From Epiperipatus broadwayi (lineage: Eukaryota; Onychophora; Udeonychophora; Euonychophora; Peripatidae), in NCBI GenBank assembly GCA_028023455.1, contig JAQFVV010012404.1:15113000-15176999 (forward strand): 64,000 nucleotides of DNA, in the 5' to 3' direction. How positions within the stretch are numbered: position 1 is the stretch's first letter; the number at the start of each line of letters is the position of its first letter. The translations under genes and the position numbers were made by a program. Shown here in pieces: positions 12,241-26,220 of the stretch. The notes beneath the pieces are model-generated. The model made no database searches. It was not told where the DNA came from and was given only the letters and a program-made list of their open reading frames with translations.

Positions 12241-12544
12241 CAATTAAATTTTATTAACTGTTGACATTTCATTTTTTCCACACCCCCCCTCTTCAAATAT
12301 TAAAATAGGTCTTAGCGATTAAGGGTTTTGTTATTACTAAATATTATGTTATTATTTATGCTATTTTTACTTTTATTTTGTCATCAATTGTTTAATCAAT
12401 CGTATTGTATATATTTATTTGTACACACGTATGTTGATGTATTTTGATATAGTTCAGTTTAAAATAGATATTCTTTTTTTTTTTTTTATTATTGAAATAT
12501 TTATATAAACATTTTTTGGGAAATGTTTAAACCCTAGGCGATGT

Positions 12545-12581
12545 GCGCATGTACATAGATGTATGGCGCATGTACATAGAT
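12545..12581. repeat. Two-copy 21-bp tandem repeat
   Basis: GCGCATGTACATAGAT occurs at 12545-12560 and again at 12566-12581. It lies in a mildly CpG-bearing stretch (12300-12780) with no gene that I can read. It could be a fragment of a regulatory region or an old repeat. Confidence 0.8.
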
Positions 12582-13479
12582 TTATTTTTTCTTTTAGTAT
12601 TGATTTAGTAAAGGCAGAAATTAGGCGGAGCTATGAATGGATACAGATCAATTATGTAGTAGTTACATTACTATATTATTGACGAGATGGAGTGTGTATA
12701 TGTATTTTTTTTTATTTTGAATGTCGCATTTGTCTAAATTATTTATTTACGCTAGGCAAAATGGCATTCAAATATGATAATTAAAAGGTGTGTGATGCTT
12801 TCCATTTTTTTTTTCTTCTTTATTAAATATTAAGTAATTCTATAATTAATTTTATCTTAATTAATTGTTTTTGGGAATGTACACATTATTTTGTAATGTT
12901 GGAATAAAACATGAATCAGATGTTGAAATTAAACGGTTTATATGTGTTTATTTATCAATTGCAAAAATCCTTACAAATGTTGCTCATAAGGCATCATCAT
13001 ATAAAAATACATTATGAACCGCAGTAAAAATATGACAAGGGTAATTTTAGTTATGATATATAAAATCTTGGTTATAGAGATATGTATATGGTACATATAA
13101 CAACCCCTAGTGGCTGAATGGATATTTGTGGTCTAGTTCTCTTTTGTGCCTTTGAAGGAGGAGGGGAGTGATATCACCAGAAATTATTTATGTAGAAGAT
13201 CAAATATGCACAGAATAACAGTGCGTATGACTTTTTTCTATGAGCTAACCTAGTGGTTAATCTACCATCATAGACAAAGTGACTATAAGACTCATAAGCA
13301 GATCTTATAAAGGTGGGAACTAGATGATGTTCCAGGGATAGATATTACTCATCCCATCCCGAATAATAAAATGCAAATAGTTAATAGTAATGTACCAGGT
13401 ATTTGCTTACATATGCTAGAATTACAGTACAATACCAACTGCTTGATAGTTACTATGATTCTGTACTATTATAATAATC

Positions 13480-13812
13480 TGGCTACCTAACTATGGGATG
13501 ATGATGATTGGCCACCAACCAAGTTCATTGTGGGTGAACTCTGTACACCCACTCCATACCACACCATTACAACAACATGATGACTAACATAACGGGCTGG
13601 TGATTCAAACCACTTACTGGTCAATAATTTGCTGCACCAACTCAGGTTTGGTGTTTGTGGTGATTCTGGTATAATTTGTATATATACAAAATATAAAATT
13701 ATATGTTTATATATATTTGTATTCATGTATTTGTATTGTATTTGTTATAGTTCTGAACAAGATTGCTGGGGCAATTGAAACTGTCAATAGTGGGTGGTAA
13801 AAAAGCATTGTA
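13480..13812 (+). repeat. Dispersed repeat, family of 2266-2400, with a less AT-rich leader
   Basis: The segment 13677-13812 is the counterpart of 2266-2400 in opposite orientation. The preceding 13480-13676 is unusually GC-containing, with TGATGATGATTGGCCACC and a tRNA B-box-like GATTCAAACC near 13602-13611. It may belong to the same element but is missing from the other copy. The minus-strand open frame of 79 codons here has no recognisable motif. Confidence 0.5.
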
Positions 13813-16090
13813 AAAATTAATAAAGAATATAAATGATATTAACATTATATGGATTTGGCAATGCAATAAGAAAGATAAAGTGTTATATAATAATAATTAT
13901 TATTTTTTTAATAATTTTAACAAGTAAGAAGTTGTTACAAATTCTTTTTTTTAAAACTGATAATTTCTTTCAAAATAGGATAACACATTATTTACAAATT
14001 CAGATTAGTTAAAATAAAGTTTCAAGACTCGCCAAAATAAAAAGTGCTAGTTCTTCCTTTCAGCCAGTTATTCAAAATATCTTTCAAAAGTGATCCAAGC
14101 CAGATCCAGCTGTTAGTAGTGTTCTTTTTTCTTCACAAGGCGTAAGTGGATGTCCTGTGGGATTTGAATTATTTTCATTAGGAGTCACTCTTAATACCAG
14201 AAAAGAAAAAAAAGAGACGTAAAACTAGAAAAAAAAAAACTTGAAGGCAGAGTTGTATTTGTTATAAAAAATGAAATAAGGTAGCTCATAATTTCAGTGG
14301 CTCAATTAGATGATTAATGATAAGGCAGACTTATGATATAACTTAAGTGACTGAAAATAAAAAAATAAAAAAATAGAGTGAGCATAATTAAAAGAGTAAA
14401 GAAAAAGATTGGCAAAACATTGTATTTGCATGCATACTTAAGTAAATCATAAAACTATTATTTATAATGCTTATCAATAGGAAATAAATCTGCTAGATTG
14501 CTTTCTGCTACAGCAGCATATCATTGGAACTTCAAATAAGAAGACTTAATCAGTTCTTCAAAACCTCAAAAAATCCATTAAATGTTATTTCATAACTGTC
14601 ATTTCTATCAACCCACACATTGTTCTTATGTTTTGATTTACTTATAGTGTTTTAAATGGTGGAAAAGAATAGCTCTAAATACAATATTGAGAATATTGGA
14701 CTTACTTTTTGGATCTTTTTAATTTGGAGTTTTAACGAAATAAATATAACTTAATAATGGAGTAGTTTAACTTTTTAAAAAGGTTAATGAAATATATTTT
14801 TTATTTTGTTTCAGATTTTAAAAGTAAAACTAAATCCTAAGTATATTGTTCAAAAAAATATTATAACTTCTGTATATTTCAGCTTAAGAAAACATTTATC
14901 TTTTTTTATTATTTTATTTAAATTGCAGTTGTTTTCTTTTTTAAAGATTTATATTCAGATGATTAAAGAAATAATTCATTGCATTAAAAAAAACATTTCA
15001 ATGTTACATATAATCTATATTAGCATTTTATAATGTCTTTTCTTTCTTAAAATTGAAGTAATATTTATTGTTTTTCTAATATATGTGAATATCTGAGATG
15101 AAAATATAAAGTTCTAAGCAATATATATATATATTAAAAATGAAATTTAAATAGACTTTGATCTGTCATTAATCATTTCTCTGTAGTTCAAATAAATTTA
15201 GTGACCTGATATAAAATTTTTATTTCTTTCTTAGTTGGCATCTGTATTTGTTTTGATACTTTTCATGTTTTTAGATCTTCTTAAACTTGTCAAAGGCATT
15301 TACATTTAGTGCTTCCCTTTGATTTATTGTTTAATCAGACTTTTTAAAAACATATGGATTTATGATTTTTATTTTTAGTGTTTATATTTGGCTCATTTAA
15401 CACCCACTTTTATATATAGATTTTTTTTTACGTTACAATACTTTTAATAATAACATATATATGAAATTAAAACTAGTTTAATTAGAATAATCATTTCTAA
15501 TGTGACTACAGTCTCCTGGTTTTCACATCTTATCTCAATGTAGTAAGTTTTACAATAATTTCATTGAGTTGCACCAATTTAATTTTACAAAATTTTCAAT
15601 GAACCATACATATCACATTACATTGAATATTATTTGCCACTCCCTCCCAAGCATGCAACACATAAGTAAGCACACTTAGAAAATATTTATAGACCAGTGT
15701 ATTGCTCTTTCTTTTAATTGATATAGGTAAGAATAACACACTCAGTGACAAATATTTTGATTATTTACAAAATAGTTTAATAATATCTGCTTCAAAATGG
15801 TCAATGTAGGCTGGATAAGCAAATGATAGAAGTGAAAGAATATACATTTTTGTAAAAAAACAACAACATAATAATAATGTTCATATCATTTGAAAATCCC
15901 AAGGAACAGTTTAGATATGGAATACACCATATGATAGAAAGAATTTATCCGAATTATATAATTATTGAACTAAGTTTAGTAATAGAATTAATCACGTGTT
16001 CATCCTGGAGTTGAAATAGATTTAGATGTTAGTTTAATGGGGCCAGAATTAAAACTAAGTTTTAAAATTACAATAAATTACTAGTAAATA
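13813..16090. other. AT-rich intergenic DNA
   Basis: I see no supported gene. Open frames such as 14806-15033 consist of AT-rich codons without motifs. Confidence 0.4.
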
Positions 16091-16094
16091 CTCT

Positions 16095-16567
16095 TGACCT
16101 ATACAAGTGGAATGTTAGGTTAAAGATAAGATGGCTTCTCTTATTTTTATAAAAGTCGCTATCTTGTGTCATGGTTTGAGAGGTTCATCTATCAGCAAAA
16201 TAAAGATATTGCTTGACTATTATAAATTTTAAGGCACATTTGATACAGGTTATAGCTTGTCTTAAAAGTATTTACATATACTGCTTTTGTGCTTTATTAT
16301 AACTCTACAATAGTTTATATATTTCCAGTATAAAAATCGTAATATTAACTCATTGTAAATCGAAAGATTTCGTGAATGTTAAATTGTATAGGAAATAGTG
16401 GACATATACAGTGGAGAGAACAACAGATTTATGCTTTGAAATCAAGATGCTTGAGATTGGCCTACAAAAGTGGAAATTTAGGTTAAAAATAAGATGGTTG
16501 CTCTTATTTTGTGTCATGGTTTGAGAGATCCATCTATTGGCAAAATAAAGATATTGCTTGACTATTT
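16095..16567. repeat. Direct repeat pair of about 120 bp
   Basis: Segments 16095-16226 and 16456-16567 share blocks such as TGTCATGGTTTGAGAG and AAAATAAAGATATTGCTTG, with one internal gap. The second copy ends in a poly-T run (16565-16580). Read on the minus strand they would start with poly-A, so a tail-bearing retroposon is not obvious. A local duplication of an unknown repeat is the simpler reading. Confidence 0.65.
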
Positions 16568-16581
16568 TTTTTTTTTTTTTG

Positions 16582-19500
16582 GTTTTTTAAAGAAGAGATT
16601 ACTTTAGTGTAACAATCCATTCCAAGTACAGGATGACTTAGATTAGTGGTTCATCTAGCACTATAATTAACTTTAACTGAAATAATATTCCAATCAAATT
16701 CTAATGGTGAATGCTATTGAAGAATTCTACTCACTGAAATAATTAGAAATTAATTCTGACTTTTATAAGTTCTTCCAAAACCCTTTCTTCCCAAATATTT
16801 TATATATAATTATTTTATTTTTCAATCTCATTAATTAGTTTATTTGATAATCTACTTTAATCTATTAATACCAAGTTATTTATGCATTCTTTGTTTTTAA
16901 CTAAACTGGTATTCATTTACTAAAAAATTGCATTTAAAAAACTATTCAAAAACAGTTTTCTTTTTTATTAATTCATGTTAATTAATAAAATACATAGAAT
17001 TGTACTTTTACTTATTGATTTTTTTTTATCCTGCCTTAGAATACTTTTAACTTTAAAACAAAAACACACACACTTATATTATGTATACATGATATGAATA
17101 ATATATATAGTAAGAAGATTCCAAAAGATTTAATTGATAAAAATATAAATATAACTAAAAGAATAAATATTTTTGGATGTTCTTATTTGTAAAATATTTA
17201 AATTACTTAGTTGTTCAAATTATTTTCATCTTGGAAGTTACTGTCATCTTGTTTTTTAATAATAATGCTATAGTTGCTACTTTAATATTCATTAATCGCA
17301 TGTCAAATGAGTTAAATATTATAATTAATAAGAAATATAGCATAGATAAGAGTTATAACTGAGTGTATTTAGTGACTTTTATAATAGTTTAATAATTATG
17401 GATATCATGTAATCATTTTTGAGGAAGCATTTCTCCTGATAAGTGTTCTCCCATTTTTTGTTTGTCTTACTCATGGTATACTCTTCCTTAAATGATAATA
17501 TTCAAACAACAATTTGTTGCTATAATCTGAAATAATCAACTTATGTATTTTGCAATTTTTGCCTGAAGATAGTTACAGGTAACAGGCATCAAGTTACAAT
17601 CAATAATAATATTTAATCATCATCAGATGTACTAATACTATTATTTGTCTTTCATTTTTTTAATTTAGAATCCTTAATTCTGCATGTTTAAAGCTTAACC
17701 ATACATTTTAAGGAATTTTTTATATTTTTATTGATGCAAGAATGATTCAAATACAACCTTTTTTTTTTTTTTTATAACATATGTCCAATTATTATTTTGA
17801 AGAATCATTTTTGATTTTTTTAAACATATTTAGTGTTTGATTTTGATTCTTATACAAGAAAAGTGTCATAATTTGACTGTTGTCTTTTATAACATAAAAA
17901 GAATTGAAGAGGGAAACTGATGCAATGACAAAATTTCTAAATACAGAGATGATGATTTCTGTTGTCTAATGAAGCAAATATTTATGGTAGTTAAGTTTTC
18001 AGCAGAATATTACCTAATCAGATAATTTTATACATGACATATTCTTCCACCATTTTGAAACTGTTCAGAAGTTTATTTAGAATAAAGACTAAATAAAAGT
18101 AGATAACTTTGAGCTGTTGATTTAATGAATCCATGCTAGTTTACTGAAATCTCAATTTCTGATTAAGATCAAACAATTTTTGTAAAATATTGATTGAATC
18201 TTATGATTTATAAATTGTTTTCATATATGTTAAACTAAATGTTACTGAGATTTTTCTAATATCAAGTTAATAACTTTTTAGATGAAAAGAACCTCCAAAA
18301 TCAATAAATTATATTTGATGCTACTTGATGATTTATTTCCACTGCACTATATTTACTTTGTAATAAAGTTTTTTCAAAACATCATTGTTACTAGAGTGCA
18401 ATAAATGTAACAATCACTCTATTTTATGGGATAGAGGAGTTAATAACTTCCAAATGTTAATGATAGATTGAAAATAGATATTACTATTGTAAGAGAAGTA
18501 AAATGAGTGAGAAATCATGCAATACTTTATTTGATTTTGCTGTGTACCTTGGTTGGTATTTACTCATCAATAACTTTTAATAAATAAATAATACACAAAC
18601 TAAAATTAATAACACAAATTTATTTATTTGCAATTAAAGGTATAAAGAAAGAGTAAATATTGAGTAGCATTTACTTTGTACTTTTGAAAGTAATTACTAT
18701 AAACTATCATATGTATTTGGTTATTCACATGCACAGTAAAAACTATATAAATTTCATATAGTTATGTATTACCATTTAGTTTCATTTCTTATGCACATAC
18801 ATTAGATAACTATATACACAATGAATCCATCATCAATCATCATTCACAAATGTTGATGAATATAACATATAACTCCATTATTAGCTGATGCACTCAGACA
18901 TTTGCAGATTATTTATACATCAGTTCTTCCTGCATAATATGACTAATTTGCATATAATATCTTTATTTATTATTCAACAATAAGAAGTGATGATTATTCA
19001 TGTACTATTTATAATTACTTTACAAAACATTAATACATTTTATTTACAGATTAATATATATGTACACAGAGAGAGACTTCAGATATACACTATTAAAACG
19101 CAGGGATTATAATTGAAATTATCAAAATATTTAGCTATTTTAAATGTTTATATTGAAGTTAAATAAATAAATATTTTGTGTTCCAATTTTTTGCAGTCTT
19201 TAAGTCATTACAGACTATTAATGGTTATATTTTTATTCAAACAATTTTTTTTGTCTAACTCAAGAAAGCTTTTGTAAATTTTTGAACATAGGTTGCTTTG
19301 CAGTTTAATATCATTAAACTGATTGTTGTTTACTATATTTAGACTGTAATGCATGAATAGTTTATAAAATAATGCTAAATATATTGTCCATGTTACATTT
19401 TTATAAAATACTGTGATTGTACATATTTGTTATGTGATTTAGCATAGTAGTAAAGTGACAATGTGAAGAGTTATAAAGCTTGACCAAGATACTCAAATAT

Positions 19501-22086
19501 CACATGATCTTACTAAGGGTTATTATTTATTATTATAGAATGTATGCACATTCACATTTTTATGTGTCTATATATACATTTATACATATATTTGTGACTA
19601 TATGCAGTATATTTTTATAATGATGATATAACTACTTTATGCATCTTGTTATCACGAAGTATTACAGCCATTTTTGTTAAAGATTTAAGGAAAGCAGCAA
19701 TTGTTTATTGATGTTTACTTGTTTTATTTTCTTGAATATGCCGCTGTTTTCAAAAGGCTATTTGAAGGTTTAAAATTTGCTTTTGTGAAAAACAAATTTA
19801 ATATTCATAAAATACTTGGGTAAATTTTATTTTATTCAGCTTGTCAATTTGACTGAAGTTACTCACATTTAGTTTTTTTTTTATTACCATAAATAGTAAT
19901 TTCATGCAAAATAAATTCAATCTAAAGGGTGAAATGATTTTGAATCACCTAGTTGAGTGAAGATAATTTATTATTTGCACTTTTATATTGTAATAACAGG
20001 TTGTGATTTATCCATTCACTTGAAATAATTTAAAAGTGTTTTAGATTTTTCTAAAAACTGTTCAGTGAAACATGATAACAAAATGTTCTACAAATGGAAA
20101 GGTTGACAATAAATAAAATAATGCAATTGAACAAAAACAAAAAAAAAATAATGTGATTTTTTTTGTCAAACGATTTTCGTTTCTTAGTAAAGGTTTGATT
20201 TAATTGGTGACTGACAATATTTATTGTATATATATATTATTTGTCGTAATTTTTATGAATATTAAGTATCAGATTATTAAAACTGTAGATAATTTTTAAG
20301 ATGTGATGCAGAAGTTGGATTTTTTATTAAATTAAAACTGAATGGCAAGTATTCTTAGTAATTACTTGTAATTAGTGATAAACTTTGGATTCCACATCTA
20401 TAGAGTTATATTTTCTTTGTGTGCATTGTAAGCTGCACCATATAATCATATTTGTGGTTAATTTATTAAACCTAGGTTGAGAGATTTACTCTTCAGATAA
20501 GAATTTCTAGATATTTTGTTTACATTTACTGACTAATACTGATTAATAAGAACCGATTGACTGAAAAATTTAGAGTTTACTATGGAAGACTTCAGTTATC
20601 TGCGAAACCTCCACGCTTTAATTGTTTTAATCCCGGGGCATGAGATAGTGTGTGTACATATATATTATAATTCTGTCACTTGCTCAAAGAAATCAAGCGA
20701 TAGTTAAATAGTAAAATGATTATGAAAGTCTTAAAACTATAGTTAATTGTTTTAATTAGTTTTTTCCCTCCAGTTAGGGGTCAATCTAAGAACTTTTAAT
20801 TCTCCAATCAGTTACTAATAATATTCAAATTAATGTTTCAAAATACATACATATATATATATCACCAGTTGTCTTTTCAGTTTTTATTAAGTGTAATGAT
20901 AGATAAGAAACAATTCATATATAGAAAATCAGTAAATGAATTGAAATGAAAAGAATCATGATTGATTTGGGAGTTACTTATAGTGTACAAGGTAGTTTAT
21001 TGATGTTTCAATAGCATTCTGGTAATGTTTCTTATTGCATTTATACCTAGAAAAACGAATAAGTTTTAACATATGTATATTATACTTCTGAGCTTAACAT
21101 TTCCGAATATTAATAATTAGCAGGAAATCTTTCATAGGTATTATGTTGCAGAATTTTATAAGAGGATAGGTGTAATTTTATATAAAAAAATAATTACTAA
21201 TTAGATACAGTATTGTTTTTAACTTCATAACTTTTAATTTATCAAATTATGGTATGGTTTTCAAAGAAAAAAATTTTAAAACTTTTCATTATGCTGATTT
21301 CATAATAAATAAATATTCTGAACAATAAATTATTTATTTAAATTCAACCAATTAATAGTTATAATCAAATCATTTCAACTATATATTACTATTAAATTGG
21401 AAGAATATTAATTCAATTTTAAAAGTAATTTATTAGTTTTAGTTGCTCAATTAGATTTGAACAAAGCTATCTATCTTGATGTACACATAACAGTTTTCTG
21501 TAGTCTTAAAATTTTGCAATTTCTACTTAGAATATTTTGAATCATTAATGATGATGTAATTTCAAAACTATTATAATTTTTTTAGGGATATATAGAATTA
21601 TGAACAAGTGTCACCCAGTCTTAAAAATGTTTCTTTATTTAGATTTATAAAAATAAAGAGAACAGACTGCAATGAAATATCATTTTTAATCATTGTAGCA
21701 AACATACTTTTATGAATAGTTAACAGAAACTTAATGTCTTTTAGAAAATTAAAAAAAACAAACATATATAGCATAGGTGTGATTCTTGTTGCTAGATAAA
21801 TGAAAAGAAAAAAAAAACCTATCATGAACAAAGGTATGATTTATTTAATTTTTTTTTTTTGATCAAGAATTCAACTCGGTTAACCAAAAAAGTTTGTAGA
21901 TGTGTTTGAAATTATGTGGTTCTTCACTGAAATATATTGATATTATATAGATTGTACATGAAAATATCAAAGTTTTTTTATTGATAATGGAAAATCTGTG
22001 ATGTTTAAAATAAAATTAACATTATTTGGAAGCTGTTCTATGTCTTAGTTTTTAATTTTAGAACTGTAAGTTATTTGAATAGTTTA
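16582..22086. other. Long AT-rich stretch without recognised genes or transposons
   Basis: Over 5 kb I find only short A/T runs and TA microsatellites. One GC-richer island of about 60 bp lies at 20585-20645 (GCGAAACCTCCACGC, then ATCCCGGGGCATGAG). Nothing else stands out. It may be intron or intergenic spacer. Confidence 0.4.
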
Positions 22087-25000
22087 TATATTGTAACGGG
22101 ATATATATATATATGCGTTACATTCAAATTTAATAGTAACTTTTTTTTATCTAATACAGAATTAAAAACAAACTGTCAAAATGCACACATAACAAATTAT
22201 TAATTTATTAATATGTTAGATTGATTGAAATATTAAAATATTTTTTTAATTATAAAAAAAAAAAAAATTACAAACAGATCATTAAGGCAAAGTCACAATT
22301 AAAGAAATGATTACGAAACAGATAAGAGTTCCCGCCCAGAGATAGACACAGACCTCAGTGGAAAACCCAAAATCTTACCTTAGACACAAACCAAATGAAC
22401 CAATGGAATACAGACATGAAATATGTTTGATGAATCCTGCATTCCAGAGATAAGGTACCTGAGGACTATAAAAAGAAATCCAAAACAATAATTAGTTAGT
22501 TGGAGAATCAGAAAATTAAAGTTTTGAATTCATCTGTAAAAATAATTTTAAAAGTTATTGCCATCACAAAAGAAAAAAATATAATTAGCTTCATCGTGCT
22601 TCCTTCGGTGCGGCTGGCCGAAGGCAACTTTCTTCTCCATGGATCCCAGGATCAAACCACTGGTACCGTCTTCAGAAAACATTGTAAATACATCTTCATA
22701 AATTGTCATCGCCCACAAGAAATGGATCTTGTATAAATTTGGATCTTCCTCACGAAGGAACAAGCACGAACAAAGGAAAGTATAAATTTATAAATGAAAT
22801 ATAAACTGTTAATTTTAAAATCTTCGAACTTTATCTGTCTTTAAATGAATAATAGACTTTCTCTCTCAAGCAAACCTAAACTTTATTTCTATAAACTCTT
22901 ATTTAAAGTCTTAAACGTAATCTCTTAAAAAAAAAAAAATGTATTTTTTTTTATATTTTTATTCATGCTTAATTAGTATCTGTTTGTAATAGGATAGGGG
23001 TTTGTGATTGCAAACTTAAATTTAAAAATAGAAACACCTCGTTATTTGTGCATTATTAAATTTTAAAAATAGGTTAAAATAGTATTTCTGGAAAGAAAAT
23101 AAGTTAAATATAATGCTCATTTTAAAATGATTTTAAAACTATAAACTAAATATTTTTTGTTTTGAATTACATTAATAAAATGATTTAAATGTTAGTTGAG
23201 TATAGATGGCAGCTAGACTAGTTTAAATATGTTACTTTTAAAGAGGGTTTGGATTTTGGACTATTTGTTTCATAGTTGTGTCAATGCTGGTGGAGAGATA
23301 GATATATGGACGTTTATATCAATGTAATGTGAAGTATGTTAGCACCTAGGGCGATGAGTCCAACTGAATGCATGACCCCAAAGAGGTAGTCATATCATTG
23401 AAAATGGATGCAGACGTATTTCCTGCGCCATTGACCCATTCCAGCTCTATGGATTTTGGACGATAAGCCGGCAAGATAAGACCGCTCTCCCATCCATACG
23501 TAGCGTTTTTTTTATTGTTTTATATGCATGTTTCCTTCGCCTGACAGATGCACATTCCTGAAGGATGAAGGCCATTTCTTCTCCAATAATATCATGCTGT
23601 TCAGATGCACATTCCTGTTGACGTGATTCTATGCTAACATGTTCACATTGCATTGGTTGCTGATATATATCTGGAAGCGAGTATTGGTGTGGCTGCGGAT
23701 TTTTAGTTTGGAGTCAAGTGATTTGAAAATTTGTGAGTGCGTCTAGGTAGCTCATTTATACTCAACATTCTAAAATTTAAAATTAAAGTTACAAACAAAT
23801 AAAATAATAATGGAACAGAAGAAAACATAAATTTCTTCTTGTGTTATAAAAATTAATTTTTTAAGGTTTGTGCGTTCTTAATTATATACGCAAATAAAAT
23901 CTTTTTTGTGTGTTATTAATATTGACAGTGATTGCCTTTATTATTAAAAATATATTTTACTAAATATATAAGTTTCTGTGTCTACTTGAGCTAGTGACTA
24001 GGGCTGACGGCCGTGATCTTAACAACACGTATCTGTCGACTTTATAAATTTTCTAGGTTCAAAGTAGCCCCAACATGGGGCTATTTATAACGGTTGGGGA
24101 TGATGATGAACTACCAGTCTTACCGCATCTGCCAACAGAGCGCCACTAGGCTACTTTGAACCTAGAAAATTTATAAAGTCGACAGATACATGTTGTTAAG
24201 ATCACGGCCATCAGCCCTAGTCACTAGCTCAAGTAGACACAGAAACTTATATATTTAGTAAAATATATTTTTAATAATAAAGGCAATCACTGTCAGTATT
24301 AATAACACACAAAAAAGATTTTATTTGCGTATATAATTAATATCGCACAAACTTTAAAAAATTAATTTTTATAACACAAGAAGAAATTTATGTTTTCTTC
24401 TGTTCCATTATTATTTTATTTGTTTTTAACTTTAATTTTAAATTTTAGAATGTTGAGTGTAAATGAGCTACCTAGACGCACTCACAAATTTTCAAATCAC
24501 TTGACTCCAAACTAAAAATCCGCAGCCACACCAATACTCGCTTCCAGATATATATCAGCAACCAATGCAATGTGAACATGTTAGCATAGAATCACGTTGA
24601 CAGGAATGTGCGTCTGAACAGCGTGATATTATTGGAGAAGAAATGGCCTTCATCCCGCAGGAATGTGCATCTGTCAGGTGAAGGAAACATGCATATAAAA
24701 CAATAAAAAGAAACGCTACGTATGGATGGGAGAGCGGTCTTATCTTGCCAGCTTATCATCCAAAATCCATAGAGCTGGAATGGGTCAATGGCGCAGGAAA
24801 TACGTCTGCATCCATTTTCAATGATATGATTACCTCTTTGGGGTCATGCATTCAGTTGGACTCGTCGCCCTAGGTGCTAACATACTTCACATTACATTGA
24901 TATAAACGTCCATATATCTATCTCTCCACCAGCATTGACACAACTATGAAACAAATAGTCCAAAATCAAAACCCTCTTTAAAAGTAACACATTTAAACTA

Positions 25001-26220
25001 GTCTAGCAGCCATCTATACTTAACTAACATTTAAATCATTTTATTAATGTAATTCAAAACAAAAAAAATATTTAGTTTATAGTTTTAAAATCATTTTAAA
25101 ATGAGCATTATATTTAACTTATTTTCTTTCCAGAAATACTATTTTAACCTATTTTTAAAATTTAATAATGCACAAATAACGAGGTGTTTCTATTTTTAAA
25201 TTTAAGTTTGCAATCACAAACCCCTACCCTATTACAAACAGATACTAATTAAGCATGAATAAAAATATAAAAAAAATACAATACATTTTTTTTTTTTTAA
25301 GAGATTACATTTAAGACTTTAAATAAGAGTTTATAGAAATAAAGTTCAGGTTTGCTTGAGAGAGAAAGTCTATTATTCATTTAAAGACAGATAAAGTTCG
25401 AAGATTTTAAAATTAACAGTTTATATTTCATTTATAAATTTATACTTTCCTTTGTTCGTGCTTGTTCCTTCGCGAGGAAGATCCAAATTTATACAAGATC
25501 CATTTCTTGTGGGCGATGACAATTTATGAAGATGCATTTACAATGTTTTCTGAAGATGGTACCAGTAGTTTGATCCTGGGATCCGTGGAGAAGAAAGCTG
25601 CCTTTGGCCGGCCACACCGATGAAGCTAATTACATTTTTTTCTTTTGTGACGGCAATAACTTTTAAAATTATTTTTACAGATGAATTCAAAACTTTAATT
25701 TTCTGATTCTCCAACTAACTAATTATTGTTTTGGATTTCTTTTTATAGTCCTCAGGTACCTTATCTCTGGAATGCAGGATTCATCAAACATATTTCATGT
25801 CTGTATTCCATTGGTTCATTTGGTTTGTGTCTAAGGTAAGATTTTGGGTTTTCCACTGAGGTCTGTGTCTATCTCTGGGCGGGAACTCTTATCTATTTCG
25901 TAATCATTTCTTTAATTGTGACTTTGCCTTAAGGATCTGTTTGTAATTTTTTTTTTTTTATAATTAAAAAAATCTTCACTATTATTAAAATCAAAAGGTT
26001 TTTTATTATATATTTTATTTAAAGATTAGGATCTTTGCTTCGATTCTATAATTTATTTATTTTTTTAAAGCTTATTTTAATATTTCAATCAATCTAACAT
26101 ATTAATAAATTAATAATTCGTTATTTGTGCATTTTGACAGTTTGTTTTTAATTCTGTATTAGATAAAAAAAGTTACTATTAAATTTGAATGTAACGCATA
26201 TATATATTCCGTTACAATAT
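22087..26220. mobile_element. 4.1-kb imperfect palindrome, probable large fold-back transposon
   Basis: The left arm 22087-24069 and right arm 24149-26220 are reverse complements over about 2 kb with scattered substitutions. The loop is 79 bp (24070-24148). The outer ends read ATATTGTAACGG inward on both sides, and each end itself can fold (GTAACG ... TA repeat ... CGTTAC). The right arm has about 100 extra bp near 25967-26070. Many arm differences are CG versus TG/CA, for example ACGGCC against ATGGCC near the centre. The flanks offer only a possible TA or TAT target duplication. Open frames inside (22548-22763 and 23447-23653, both minus) match no known transposase, and the right-arm versions diverge. 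This looks like a non-autonomous element of an unassigned superfamily. Confidence 0.75.

Noticed and set aside
22500-22763. Overlapping frames on both strands in the palindrome
   Set aside because: Not preserved in the mirrored arm (25440-25660), no known domain; not called as genes.
22087-26220. Palindrome as an assembly artefact
   Set aside because: Arms differ by many substitutions and a 100-bp indel; a foldback read artefact would give identical arms.
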